Positions 8,902 to 17,444 of a DNA stretch of 64,000 nucleotides are shown piece by piece; position 1 is the first letter of the stretch; each line of letters opens with the position of its first letter. This DNA comes from Pseudoalteromonas gelatinilytica (GTDB lineage: Bacteria > Pseudomonadota > Gammaproteobacteria > Enterobacterales > Alteromonadaceae), in NCBI RefSeq assembly GCF_001641615.1, contig NZ_LRRU01000020.1:206525-270524 (forward strand), given 5' to 3'. A program made the translations under genes and the position numbers. Below the pieces are notes generated by a model, which saw only the letters and a program-made list of their open reading frames with translations, did not search any database and had not been told where the DNA came from.

Positions 8902-9588
8902 TTAGTGACCTTCGACAGTCATTTCAATGGCATTATGCAACCAATACTCAATATTGTAATCCACTAAACTTCCTAGTTCATCAAAGCGTTTACGAATAAC
9001 TTTTAAACAGGGAGTACCACTATTTTTTTGCAATACCTGTGCTACATCGTCAGGAAGGACAGTCACACTAATTGCGCACTGCTCATTGACTACATTTGTT
9101 GCGTATTGATTTGCCATTATTTGTGTTATCGAGCCATTTAGGTTGTGCTCAGCAAGGCTATCAAAACGCGCAGCATCACAAAAAATATCTTCAAACATCA
9201 CTAAGCGCTCATCAAGGCTGCGGGCACGTTGCAAATGGTGTAAAGTTGATGCAGAAAATTCTGCTTTTAAATCATGATTGCTAATTTCTTGATGGCTAAT
9301 CACTTGGGTATCAGCAACAAAGCCTTGTTGTTTTGCCAGTTCATAAAAGTTTACTTTAGTGGCAGGGTTCCACTTAAGTTTTGTTGGCGTTACAAACCAA
9401 CCACGGCGCGTTTGGCTATAGATCAATCCTTCAGCTTCTAAACGAAGTAGTGCCTCACGGACTGTAATACGGGTCGAGTTAAATTGTTCTTGTAACAAAC
9501 GCTCAGAAGGGAGCTTGTCACCCGTGTTCAGAGTCCCTTCGCTTAGTAATTGATGTATGTAATTTCTGATTTGTTGATATAAAAGCAT
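8902..9588 (-). CDS. GntR/HutC-family regulator of phosphonate use (PhnR-like)
   Basis: The 228-residue protein has an N-terminal winged helix (about 1-70; GDKLPSERLLQEQFNSTRITVREALLRLEAEGLIY) and a C-terminal UTRA ligand-binding domain with the usual KVIRKRFDELGSLVDYNIEYW ending. It is the last gene of the minus-strand phosphonate unit, after a 64-base gap that could hold its own promoter. Genes of this type in phosphonate clusters are called phnR. Two identical inverted repeats at 7717 and 16643 are its likely binding sites, which would make phnW and the receptor-led operon a single regulon. The inducer is probably an aminophosphonate or pathway intermediate (inference). Confidence 0.82.
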   Translation of the reverse strand: MLLYQQIRNYIHQLLSEGTLNTGDKLPSERLLQEQFNSTRITVREALLRLEAEGLIYSQTRRGWFVTPTKLKWNPATKVNFYELAKQQGFVADTQVISHQEISNHDLKAEFSASTLHHLQRARSLDERLVMFEDIFCDAARFDSLAEHNLNGSITQIMANQYATNVVNEQCAISVTVLPDDVAQVLQKNSGTPCLKVIRKRFDELGSLVDYNIEYWLHNAIEMTVEGH

Positions 9589-9652
9589 ACCGTGCCTTTT
9601 TGCTAAATACAGCTTTAGCTTAACTGATAATAAAAGGATTTATAACGTTTGA

Positions 9653-10213
9653 TTATGAAATTAAATAGTTATCTAAGTAATCTAGCCAAAAAGAAAGTGG
9701 TTCAATATGCATATTTGGATCTTTTGCACAGTCGTCAAGTTCTCTTAATTGTAAAATTTCTTCAAAATATGGCTGGGCTGCAAATTGATTAGCTTGTTGT
9801 AACGACAAAGGGCCACCTTGTTGTTGCAAGGTGAGTGTACTGGCAGGCGAAAGTGTTTGCTCATAACCAGCATTCTTTGCGACTAAAAAGCGTTTAGCTT
9901 GAACATGTTGAGAAACCATGGCAACGACAGCAGCATTAAAGTTATTTTCTTTTAAAAAAATTGCGCCAAGCTCGCAGTGATTCACATATCCTTGCTTGGT
10001 CATCGTGAGATTTTGCTGCTGTGCGATTAAATGCCCAATATCATGTAAAAATGCAGCAACGACAGTATCAGCGCTTAATTTTTGCTGCAATGCAAGCCCA
10101 GCGCACTGGGCTGCATGAGAATACTGAGTACAAATTTCGTCATAGTGTTGGTAACCAAACTGCTCAAATAAATAACGGATCTGTGTAATTGTTGGTTGGT
10201 GTGTAATGGTCAT
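9653..10213 (-). CDS. PhnZ/TmpB-family HD-domain diiron oxygenase
   Basis: The 186-residue protein fits the mixed-valence diiron HD oxygenases that cleave the C-P bond of 1-hydroxy-2-aminoethylphosphonates using O2. The metal-ligand set is visible at His33, His57-Asp58, His79, His103 and Asp160, each one residue offset from PhnZ. The PhnZ-like stretch HVQAKRFLV...LSPASTLTLQQQGGP is also present. Glu26 matches the substrate-amine-binding Glu27 of PhnZ, but the position of PhnZ Tyr24 is His23, with a Tyr next to it. No PhnY or TmpA-type hydroxylase gene is in the window, so the hydroxylated substrate must come from outside or from elsewhere in the genome. The exact substrate is uncertain. The start lies 12 bases after the FAD oxidase stop, in the same operon. 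Confidence 0.78.
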   Translation of the reverse strand: MTITHQPTITQIRYLFEQFGYQHYDEICTQYSHAAQCAGLALQQKLSADTVVAAFLHDIGHLIAQQQNLTMTKQGYVNHCELGAIFLKENNFNAAVVAMVSQHVQAKRFLVAKNAGYEQTLSPASTLTLQQQGGPLSLQQANQFAAQPYFEEILQLRELDDCAKDPNMHIEPLSFWLDYLDNYLIS

Positions 10214-10225
10214 CTTAAAAAAGCT

Positions 10226-11620
10226 CTACGATTTCATATCAACTTTTCCTGCGCTGCCTATGAAGCTGGCAAGATACGTATCTATTTGATTTACATGGGT
10301 GTTGTTGTCTTCTGCTCGTTCTTTACGACGAATTGCATTACGAATTAGGTAAGCGCCGACAGTTCGAAAGGGCTCAACTACAAAGTTGTCTAATGCTTGA
10401 TTTACAAGGCCACAGTGTTGCCAAACAGGTGCATTTTTTAAGATTAAAGCACACAGAATATTAGCCCCTAAAAAAGACTGTACGACGCCATTACCAGAAT
10501 AACCCCCGGCGTAGATAACGTTTGCTTGATTATTCAAATGTCCAAAAAACGGGAAGCCAGTGACACTTCGGTCAGAAGGGCCTGTCCAAGTTCGATCAAT
10601 TTCAAAATTATGGTTAGGGAAAAAGTGTGATAAAGAGTTATTTAATAGCGTTTGATAGCGACTCGGCTGCTCAAATTTATCACTCATTCTGTTTGCGAAG
10701 CTAAAATAATTTCCGCCTTTGCCTAGCATTAATCGACCATCAGTAGTGGTGCGGTAATAGTTTACAAAAATACGGGAGTCTATTATTGCAGCGCCATGAT
10801 TGAGACTTAAATGCGCAAGGGTTTCAGGCATCGGTTTAGTAATTGCCATATCGCTTGAAACCAGCACGATATTGCGTTGAAACTGCGGTTTTAGGGTAGG
10901 GAGCCACGCATTAACGGCAAATACAAGATGATTAGCACAAATATTACCTTGGTTTGTTTCAACATTTAGAGGGGACTGTCCGCTATGTGCTTTGTACTGG
11001 CACTGTTCAATAATTTTAACGCCTAAACTTTCAGCGACCTGTTTTAAACCACGAACTAATTTTGCCGGCTGAATACTACCACCATGAGGTGAATAATGAC
11101 CGCTAATATTGGCGGCTGACCCTGTATTGATGAGTGTTTGAGTATCACAGTGTTGCCACGCATTAAGATTATTATCCTCAAGCATTTTTATTGCGGGGGT
11201 TAACAAGTGCTTTTGTGCTTCATTTGAGGCGGTGTAATAACAGCCATCAATTCGACAATCGCAGTCGATACCGTGCTGACGAACAAACTCTGCAATTTGA
11301 TGAACCGCTGACTCAGACTCTTTGACTAAAAACAGTGCCTTTTCGAGACCAACTAACTTACTTAAACTGGGCAGCTTAGTTGACCAAGTTAACATTGCAC
11401 CGCCATTTCTCCCTGATGCGCCTTGCCCGCAAAAGCCTTTTTCAATGATGGTAACTTTTAAATTAGCTTGTTGCTGCTTGAGTTTGATAGCAGTCCAAAG
11501 ACCAGTAAAGCCACCACCTATGATACATACATCGCAATGGTGCTTTGTAGGTAATGAAAGAGGAAGCGCATAGGCTTCCTCTTGCATTGCGTTATCAAAC
11601 CAAAAAGGTTGAAACTGCAT
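10226..11620 (-). CDS. FAD-dependent amine oxidase (DAO family), probably for N-methyl-aminoethylphosphonate
   Basis: The 464-residue protein has an FAD-binding motif GGGFTGLWTA at residues 35-44, an acidic residue ending the second strand (VTIIEKGFCGQGASGRNGG), and a C-terminal DAO-type motif YAGGYSGNGVV. FAD oxidases found in AEP clusters (PbfC/PbfD group) oxidise N-methyl-AEP, and some also AEP, directly to phosphonoacetaldehyde. The same role is inferred here from position next to phnX. The start ATG overlaps the phnX stop in TAATG, so translation is coupled. It complements PhnW, which cannot use N-methylated substrate. The substrate itself is not provable from sequence. Confidence 0.75.
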   Translation of the reverse strand: MQFQPFWFDNAMQEEAYALPLSLPTKHHCDVCIIGGGFTGLWTAIKLKQQQANLKVTIIEKGFCGQGASGRNGGAMLTWSTKLPSLSKLVGLEKALFLVKESESAVHQIAEFVRQHGIDCDCRIDGCYYTASNEAQKHLLTPAIKMLEDNNLNAWQHCDTQTLINTGSAANISGHYSPHGGSIQPAKLVRGLKQVAESLGVKIIEQCQYKAHSGQSPLNVETNQGNICANHLVFAVNAWLPTLKPQFQRNIVLVSSDMAITKPMPETLAHLSLNHGAAIIDSRIFVNYYRTTTDGRLMLGKGGNYFSFANRMSDKFEQPSRYQTLLNNSLSHFFPNHNFEIDRTWTGPSDRSVTGFPFFGHLNNQANVIYAGGYSGNGVVQSFLGANILCALILKNAPVWQHCGLVNQALDNFVVEPFRTVGAYLIRNAIRRKERAEDNNTHVNQIDTYLASFIGSAGKVDMKS

Positions 11621-12429
11621 TATGGGCGCTCCCCTCGGCTTAGCTTGGCATCAATCTCCATCAAAACAGTTTCAATATCAGCCAGCGAGTCAACCACGAA
11701 ATGCGCACCTGCAGAGTACAAGCTTTGGTAAGCTTGACGTGTCAGTTGCTGCTTTTGTTCAGCACTACAAGCTTGCCACTCTTGTTCTGTTAAGCCGACA
11801 GCATTACCGCTTAATGCGAGGCCAATTGTCCACATTCCGGCATTCAAACCTTCTTCGATGCCGGGGGCAGAGTCATCAATTTTTATACAGTTAGCGACTT
11901 TTTTAATGCCTAAAGCATTTACATTTTCAAGAGCCATCCAAGGGCCAGGGCGAGAGCCGGCTTTAAGGTCATCACTTGCTACCCAATGATCCGGTTGATA
12001 ACCATAGTCTGCAGCGGCACTGACTAACACTTCCATAACTTGGCGAGGGTATCCCGAACAACTGCCTACTTTGATGTCTTGCTGTTTTAAGCGATTGATC
12101 ACGTCAAGCGCACCAGGAATAGGCATTGCTCTGTCTGCTACTTTTGCTTTTTGCAATGGCATAAAAGTTTGATAGATGTGATCAATATCTGCTTCTGACA
12201 TTGCTCGGCCAAACTGAGAGTGCCAGCGTGAAGCAACTGACTCCAACTTTCCAAGTGTGGCAATGTGATCCCATTTTCCCATACCCATTGGAATACGCGC
12301 TTCTGCAAGTGAAATCTCAAACTCATAAGCTTGTTTAAATGCTTCAACAAAAATGGTGGTGGGGGCAACTGAGCCATAATCTACGACAGTTCCAGCCCAA
12401 TCTAAAATGATAGCTTCTATGTTTTTCAT
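11620..12429 (-). CDS. phnX: Phosphonoacetaldehyde hydrolase (phosphonatase)
   Basis: The 269-residue HAD-superfamily enzyme splits phosphonoacetaldehyde into acetaldehyde and phosphate in the cytoplasm. Motif I is [13 protein letters not shown] with nucleophile Asp10. The cap-domain Schiff-base lysine is Lys52 in [10 protein letters not shown]. The later motifs [11 protein letters not shown] and [21 protein letters not shown] are those of PhnX. Length equals the family norm. It is the third gene of the minus-strand unit, 11 bases after the permease and overlapping the FAD oxidase start. It is the common exit point for the PhnW and FAD-oxidase routes. Confidence 0.94.
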   Translation of the reverse strand: MKNIEAIILDWAGTVVDYGSVAPTTIFVEAFKQAYEFEISLAEARIPMGMGKWDHIATLGKLESVASRWHSQFGRAMSEADIDHIYQTFMPLQKAKVADRAMPIPGALDVINRLKQQDIKVGSCSGYPRQVMEVLVSAAADYGYQPDHWVASDDLKAGSRPGPWMALENVNALGIKKVANCIKIDDSAPGIEEGLNAGMWTIGLALSGNAVGLTEQEWQACSAEQKQQLTRQAYQSLYSAGAHFVVDSLADIETVLMEIDAKLSRGERP

Positions 12430-12440
12430 AAGATTCTCTT

Positions 12441-13754
12441 TTAATTGTTACAGGTCACAACCTGTTTTGAGTGATGAGTTCGAATAGGGGACAAACGTAC
12501 TGTGAAATAACACAGTGAACATGCAACTAAAGCGGCGGCTACAATGCCAACTAAGTAACAAGCGTTAATAAAGAAGTTAAGCCAACTTAGCTCAGGCATC
12601 GCAAATGTTCTGTACAGTAAAATACTGACAGAGCCAAGGTAGCCTGCAGAATCAGCAAGATAAATTAAAAAACCAGCATTAGCGACGGAGCCAACGGCTG
12701 AAATCATTCGGTCAAATAGAAAACAGTTATACGGGATGTAACTGATATAGAGACCTGAACCAAGTAATACCATCCACGCTTTTGCGGATATCAAGTTAGC
12801 TTCAAAAGCAAAGGTACTCGACAATAACAAAGCGGCACCGAATAAAATAAAGCCGTGATTGACATAAAATGCGGTTTTGTTGTTTTTTACCAAAACCATC
12901 GCACCTAATGCGATAAGGACAATAAATGACATTCTGATCCCCGCGTAGGCGAAAATGGCAGGTTCTTCACCATGGCCAAGAGCTTGCCAAATTTCAGCTG
13001 CAAAATTGTCACGGAAATCACGAAAACCAGTAAACAGCATAAAGCTTAGAATGAGACAGCTAATACCAAACCAATATTGTTTAAAAAATTGCCAACGGGC
13101 TTTGCCATCCATAGGTAAGCGTTTTTGTCTTGCTTGTTCGTCTTCTATTGTTGGTTCTGGAATAAGGGTTAAGCATTTAACACTAAACAATAGTAGCGGG
13201 AAAAATAGCGCACCTGTTGCTGCAGGCATCCATAGCTCAGGTACATTTAGTGTATCAATAAGCCATTTACCTACACTGCGAACAAGCCCTGACGCCAATA
13301 TAAAAGTAACACTCAAAATAGCGCCTAGAATTTCACTGGTTTTTCTTCCTTCAAGAAAACTAAAAACAAGTCCCCAAATCATGCCTAGTGAGAGGCCATT
13401 AAAAAATAGCCAAATAACGTTTAACCCAATCGGAGTGATAGCAAATAACACCAGCGATATTTCTGCAGCGGCAATAAGGCCAATAATTGTTAAACCTCGT
13501 TGCTGATGCTGCATTTCTGAAATAACTTTTATGCCAATAAATTTGGCGCATAAATAGCCAAAAACTTGCGCCAAAATAAGAGCAATTTTAAAGCTTACCT
13601 GCCAACTCGGATCGTCGAATTCAGTGTAACTATTTGCAGTGAATGGCTTACGAAATGCGTACATAGAAAAGTAAGTGAGAAATGCAGCACTGGCTGCAAA
13701 TAACACAAAACCGGTTCCTTGCGCACGTTTAAGCCAATTAGGGTGTGAAAACAT
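12441..13754 (-). CDS. MFS-type inner-membrane permease of the phosphonate locus
   Basis: The 437-residue protein has about 12 hydrophobic helices. It opens with a helix rich in small and aromatic residues ([24 protein letters not shown]), the pattern of the organophosphate-like MFS group and of DUF5690-type transporters. The start at 13754 is chosen because AAAGGA sits 7 bases upstream; an upstream in-frame codon at 13790 would add an unlikely 12 residues. Its place between the TonB receptor (48 bases before) and phnX (11 bases after) suggests uptake of the aminophosphonate across the inner membrane. Substrate and direction are inferred, not shown. Confidence 0.75.
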   Translation of the reverse strand: MFSHPNWLKRAQGTGFVLFAASAAFLTYFSMYAFRKPFTANSYTEFDDPSWQVSFKIALILAQVFGYLCAKFIGIKVISEMQHQQRGLTIIGLIAAAEISLVLFAITPIGLNVIWLFFNGLSLGMIWGLVFSFLEGRKTSEILGAILSVTFILASGLVRSVGKWLIDTLNVPELWMPAATGALFFPLLLFSVKCLTLIPEPTIEDEQARQKRLPMDGKARWQFFKQYWFGISCLILSFMLFTGFRDFRDNFAAEIWQALGHGEEPAIFAYAGIRMSFIVLIALGAMVLVKNNKTAFYVNHGFILFGAALLLSSTFAFEANLISAKAWMVLLGSGLYISYIPYNCFLFDRMISAVGSVANAGFLIYLADSAGYLGSVSILLYRTFAMPELSWLNFFINACYLVGIVAAALVACSLCYFTVRLSPIRTHHSKQVVTCNN

Positions 13755-13802
13755 TAGGTATCCTTTGCGGGGCAATGGCCCCGCATACAACTCAAAGACT
13801 GA

Positions 13803-16616
13803 TTAGAACTGATAATTAATGCCAACCATGCCGCGTACACCGTAGTACTCTACTTGTAGAGGACGGCTTTCATCGCCTAGGTAGTATTTAAGAGGCTCGT
13901 TGGTTAAGTTATTCAGTTCGAGGTAGACTAATGCGTTTTCATTAAGCTGATATGACGTCGTAAAATCAACGCTGGTATTGTCGCCATAATAGCTGTCAAA
14001 TTGTTTGCTGCTGCCATGCTCTTCAATGTATTCACCTTTGAAGTTAACGGCTAATCGAGCTGCAAAATGCGTATTATCGTAATACACCGTAAAGTTGTAG
14101 AGACTATCTGCTTGGCGAGGAATTGAGACTTTGTCTGCGCGATCAGGAATCGTCATTTCTGAATCCATGAAGGTTGCATTAGCCATGATGCCAAAGTTAT
14201 CAAGTTCTGGTGCAATAAAACCTAAATCACGATTGAACGCGACCTCTAGGCCAGCAAGCCATGCGCTATCACCATTTTCAGGGCGAATAATATTAACCCC
14301 AGTGTTATTGCCGAACTCTCCTATAGAGCTACTTTGAAAAATAGGATCGGTAATATCTTTATAAAATACCCCCAGAGAAACTAACCCTAAGCGGTCAAAG
14401 AAGTATTCAGCCATTAAGTCGACATTATTTGAATAAGTCGGCTCTAAATTTGGGTTACCAGAAGTTAATTCGTTGTCTGCTTCTAAGTAAGTCGCCCCTG
14501 GCGTTAATGAGCCAAAGTCAGGACGAGCAAAAGAGCGAGTTAATGCAAGTCGATAATTGGTTTGGCTGTTAGGGTGGTAGGTTAAATGCAATGCAGGTAA
14601 CACAGACAAGTAGTCATTGTTTGCTTTAACGCTTTCGACTTTATCTTCATCTGCAAGGTAAATATAACCGTCAACTTCGGTGTCTGTTTGAGTTAAACGA
14701 AGACCTGTTAGCATTTCCCAATTAGCGTTAATGGTATATGTTGCCATACCATATAAAGATGCATGTTGTTCATTAACATCAAAGTTTCTGCCAAGTGCTC
14801 CACCATTTTCGATTAAAGCAGATTCACTCTTATCAAGGACAAACTTGTCTTTATTTTTATTCCAAAAATTTGCTAAATCATCAGTACTAGCAACTTGCGA
14901 AAACTGACTTTGATAATCGTAAGAAAGCTCGCTTAAATAGTCACTTCGGCCCGGTTGGTCCGCTAATGTAAAATCACTCAGAGTAGGGGCTGCGCCATAG
15001 TTTTCAGTATCCCATGCATAAAATTCATCACTGAACCTAGCAACGCGTTCTTTATCGCGGTATTTTGCACCTACTTTAACAATAAGGTCGCTGTTGAGTT
15101 GCCACTCAAAGTCTAAAGCGGCAACAATTTTATCTTTTTCATTCACCTTAATTTTATATAGTTCGACCCACGATAAGCCCATTTGGCTTGGATCAAACGA
15201 AAAGCCACTTGGTAGGTGAGTACTGATTTGGTCCCATGGATCTGAGCCACCATCAATCGTGTTATAAGCGTAGTTTTTGCCTGTATCTCTGTCTTCAAGG
15301 CCTTCGTAACCGACATTTTTTTGGTCAAATCGAACTACAAAATAACTGTTATCTTCGCTGTTAGGCGTGTTGCCATACCTAAATTCGTTTTCATAGCTAG
15401 ATAAAGACCAATTTAATGTTTTGTCGTAACCAAAGAAATGCTCACCAGCAAACTCAAAGCCAGTCATTTCTGTTATGAGCTCATTTCTTATATGTTGTAG
15501 TTCTGCTCTGTCTTTATCAAAACGCATACGATGCTTATAGTGCGTTTCATCGTCGATTAGTGTGCCGTACATGGCACTCGCACTAATATTGCCTTGTTCA
15601 AGCTGGTATTCAACAGAACCATTTAAACCGTAAGTTTCACGAGTTCCGGTGTAATCTCTTAGCTCTAAACGATAAATTCCTAAACCATCATTTCCTCGAC
15701 GTGGTTCAAAGTTATCTGTTGCCCAGTCGCGTTGCCAAGCTGTTGCGTTAATTAAAAAACCTAATTTGTCATCTAAGATGCGATCGCCATAAAGTAAGTT
15801 GGCAGAGTAGTTATTGCCATCAGCTAGTTCATTTTGACCGAGTGCTAAATTGGCATTAAATACAAAATCATCAGGTGCTTTTTTGGTTATAAAGTTAACG
15901 TTACCACCAATAGCATCTCCCTCCATTTCTGGCGTTAATGCTTTTGATACCTCTACAAATTCAATAAGCTCACTCGGGAAAAAGTCAAACGCAGTGGCGC
16001 GGCTGGTGGTTTCTTCTTCTGCAGTTGGTAATCGGTTGCCATTGATAGTTGCAGAGCTCCACTGAGCAGGTAAGCCGCGAACAGCAACAAATCGGCCTTC
16101 GCCTTGATCGCGCTCTATTGAAACACCAGGGATGCGTTGAACTGCTTCAGCTGCGTTACGGTCTGGCAACTTACCAATGCCATCAGCCGAAATAACATTT
16201 TTAATATTTTTAGCATTCTTTTGGCTATTGGCCGCAGCCATTTCACCACGTTGAATTTGACCAACAGCAACGACTTCTTCAATGGTGTTAGTTGAATTAT
16301 CCATCACAATAGGAGACAGTAATTTAACCTCATTGTTGCTTATCTCAACATCAACAATCTGGCTGCTATAACCCATATACGAAACTTCAAGTTGGTAGCG
16401 ACCTGCATCTAATTTAGCAAGCTCAAACTTACCATCATAATCAGTCACTGTTGATTGATTTGTGCCAACGACTTTAACCAAAGCACCTGGCAAGCGATTA
16501 CTATGATCTGTGATAGAGCCTTGAATTTTTGCATCAGTGGCAAAAGCGCTATGCGCTGATAAAAATGGGTAGCTGCACAAAAAAACAGCTGTGCTGAGTG
16601 TACGTCGTTTAATCAT
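13803..16616 (-). CDS. TonB-dependent receptor of the phosphonate locus, with carboxypeptidase-like N-domain
   Basis: The 937-residue outer-membrane protein has a signal peptide at 1-26. A carboxypeptidase-regulatory-like beta-sandwich follows (about 29-115; IQGSITDHSNRLPGALVKVV), a domain shared with SusC-like and Alteromonadales glycan receptors. The plug is at about 125-260 (LPDRNAAEAVQRIPGVSIERD). The barrel ends in GINYQF. AGAGG lies 9 bases before the ATG. It is the first gene of the phosphonate operon, directly behind the operator at 16643. It probably imports a phosphonate-containing molecule too large or too dilute for porins, energised by TonB-ExbBD. The true ligand is unknown. Confidence 0.85.
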   Translation of the reverse strand: MIKRRTLSTAVFLCSYPFLSAHSAFATDAKIQGSITDHSNRLPGALVKVVGTNQSTVTDYDGKFELAKLDAGRYQLEVSYMGYSSQIVDVEISNNEVKLLSPIVMDNSTNTIEEVVAVGQIQRGEMAAANSQKNAKNIKNVISADGIGKLPDRNAAEAVQRIPGVSIERDQGEGRFVAVRGLPAQWSSATINGNRLPTAEEETTSRATAFDFFPSELIEFVEVSKALTPEMEGDAIGGNVNFITKKAPDDFVFNANLALGQNELADGNNYSANLLYGDRILDDKLGFLINATAWQRDWATDNFEPRRGNDGLGIYRLELRDYTGTRETYGLNGSVEYQLEQGNISASAMYGTLIDDETHYKHRMRFDKDRAELQHIRNELITEMTGFEFAGEHFFGYDKTLNWSLSSYENEFRYGNTPNSEDNSYFVVRFDQKNVGYEGLEDRDTGKNYAYNTIDGGSDPWDQISTHLPSGFSFDPSQMGLSWVELYKIKVNEKDKIVAALDFEWQLNSDLIVKVGAKYRDKERVARFSDEFYAWDTENYGAAPTLSDFTLADQPGRSDYLSELSYDYQSQFSQVASTDDLANFWNKNKDKFVLDKSESALIENGGALGRNFDVNEQHASLYGMATYTINANWEMLTGLRLTQTDTEVDGYIYLADEDKVESVKANNDYLSVLPALHLTYHPNSQTNYRLALTRSFARPDFGSLTPGATYLEADNELTSGNPNLEPTYSNNVDLMAEYFFDRLGLVSLGVFYKDITDPIFQSSSIGEFGNNTGVNIIRPENGDSAWLAGLEVAFNRDLGFIAPELDNFGIMANATFMDSEMTIPDRADKVSIPRQADSLYNFTVYYDNTHFAARLAVNFKGEYIEEHGSSKQFDSYYGDNTSVDFTTSYQLNENALVYLELNNLTNEPLKYYLGDESRPLQVEYYGVRGMVGINYQF

Positions 16617-16642
16617 CTGTTGAGCCTCTTATTTTTAAATTT

Positions 16643-16660
16643 ATCTGGACTAGACCAGAT
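16643..16660. promoter_or_regulatory. Probable GntR (PhnR-like) operator upstream of the receptor-led operon
   Basis: These 18 bases, ATCTGGACTAGACCAGAT, are identical to those at 7717-7734. They lie 26 bases upstream of the receptor start, between promoter region and ribosome site. No third copy was seen in the window. Confidence 0.75.
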
Positions 16661-16724
16661 TTGTTGCAGACAATCATAGAGAGGCTTTTTTACAAATATG
16701 TGACGGTTTTTTATTTTTAATATT

Positions 16725-16747
16725 AAAAAAGGGTCAAATGACCCTTT
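16725..16747 (-). terminator. Intrinsic terminator after exbD
   Basis: The stem AAAGGGTCA / TGACCCTTT is followed on the minus strand by TTT and AT-rich sequence. It lies 8 bases after the ExbD stop and insulates it from the receptor operon downstream. Confidence 0.8.
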
Positions 16748-16755
16748 GAGATAAG

Positions 16756-17154
16756 TTATAAAGAGGTGCTTATAGAAATTGGCACATCTTGATATTGTTT
16801 TATTTTATCAAGCAAGGTGACTAAGGTTTTGTGGCTGCTTTGCTCACTTGCGGTTACTTGCACATTGGTCATTTCAAACTGTGCAGCAAATAACGCAAGG
16901 TTAGCGATTATTTGCTCTGGTGTGATAAGCCGGTTTGCAAAATAAATACTGTCGTTTTCAGTGATAGTGAATTGCGCTTGTTTTTTAGGGTTTTCAAGGC
17001 TTGGTTTTGCTAAAGGGCGATTCACTTCAATAGCGCGCTCTTTAACAAACGAGGTTGTGACGATAAAGAATATAAGCAAGATAAACACAATATCAAGCAT
17101 AGGGGTCATATCTACATCAGCGTTTGCAGTGGTTTTTTTATGTTGTTTCACCAT
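16756..17154 (-). CDS. ExbD/TolR-family biopolymer transport protein (orphan)
   Basis: The 132-residue protein has a short cytoplasmic N-terminus, one membrane helix (MLDIVFILLIFFIVTTSF) containing the proton-path Asp in VDMTPMLDIVF, and a periplasmic domain. This is the ExbD pattern that, with ExbB, drives TonB. The start at 17154 is supported by AAGGA 7 bases upstream. No exbB or tonB gene is adjacent, which is unusual since exbD normally follows exbB. It sits immediately upstream of the phosphonate receptor on the same strand but behind its own terminator. A link to that receptor is possible but unproven. Confidence 0.85.
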   Translation of the reverse strand: MVKQHKKTTANADVDMTPMLDIVFILLIFFIVTTSFVKERAIEVNRPLAKPSLENPKKQAQFTITENDSIYFANRLITPEQIIANLALFAAQFEMTNVQVTASEQSSHKTLVTLLDKIKQYQDVPISISTSL

Positions 17155-17444
17155 AATTAGGTCCTTGTTGTTTTGACCAAGCCACAAAATTTACGATTAA
17201 GTGGACTAGCCATAGTCGTGATTAATACCACGGATTATTTTTAAAATGCTGGGCGCCACAGCAGTTTTTCGGATCCTAAATTTAACGTTAGCAGCTTTTA
17301 AAAAAATGGTAGTTAAATAAATATTCTAAGTTTATTAAATGTTTGTAGCGTTTTTGTTGGTAAAAAATATTTATTAGCTTTGATGAAATCATTTCGAAGT
17401 GTATCTGGTCACTTTTGTTGGAACTAAGTTTAAAGGATGGATAA
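17155..17444. other. Divergent intergenic region between exbD and the catalase-like gene
   Basis: These 290 AT-rich bases must hold the promoters of both divergent genes. AAAGGATGG precedes the catalase-like start. I see no strong repeat or RNA motif in it. Confidence 0.5.
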
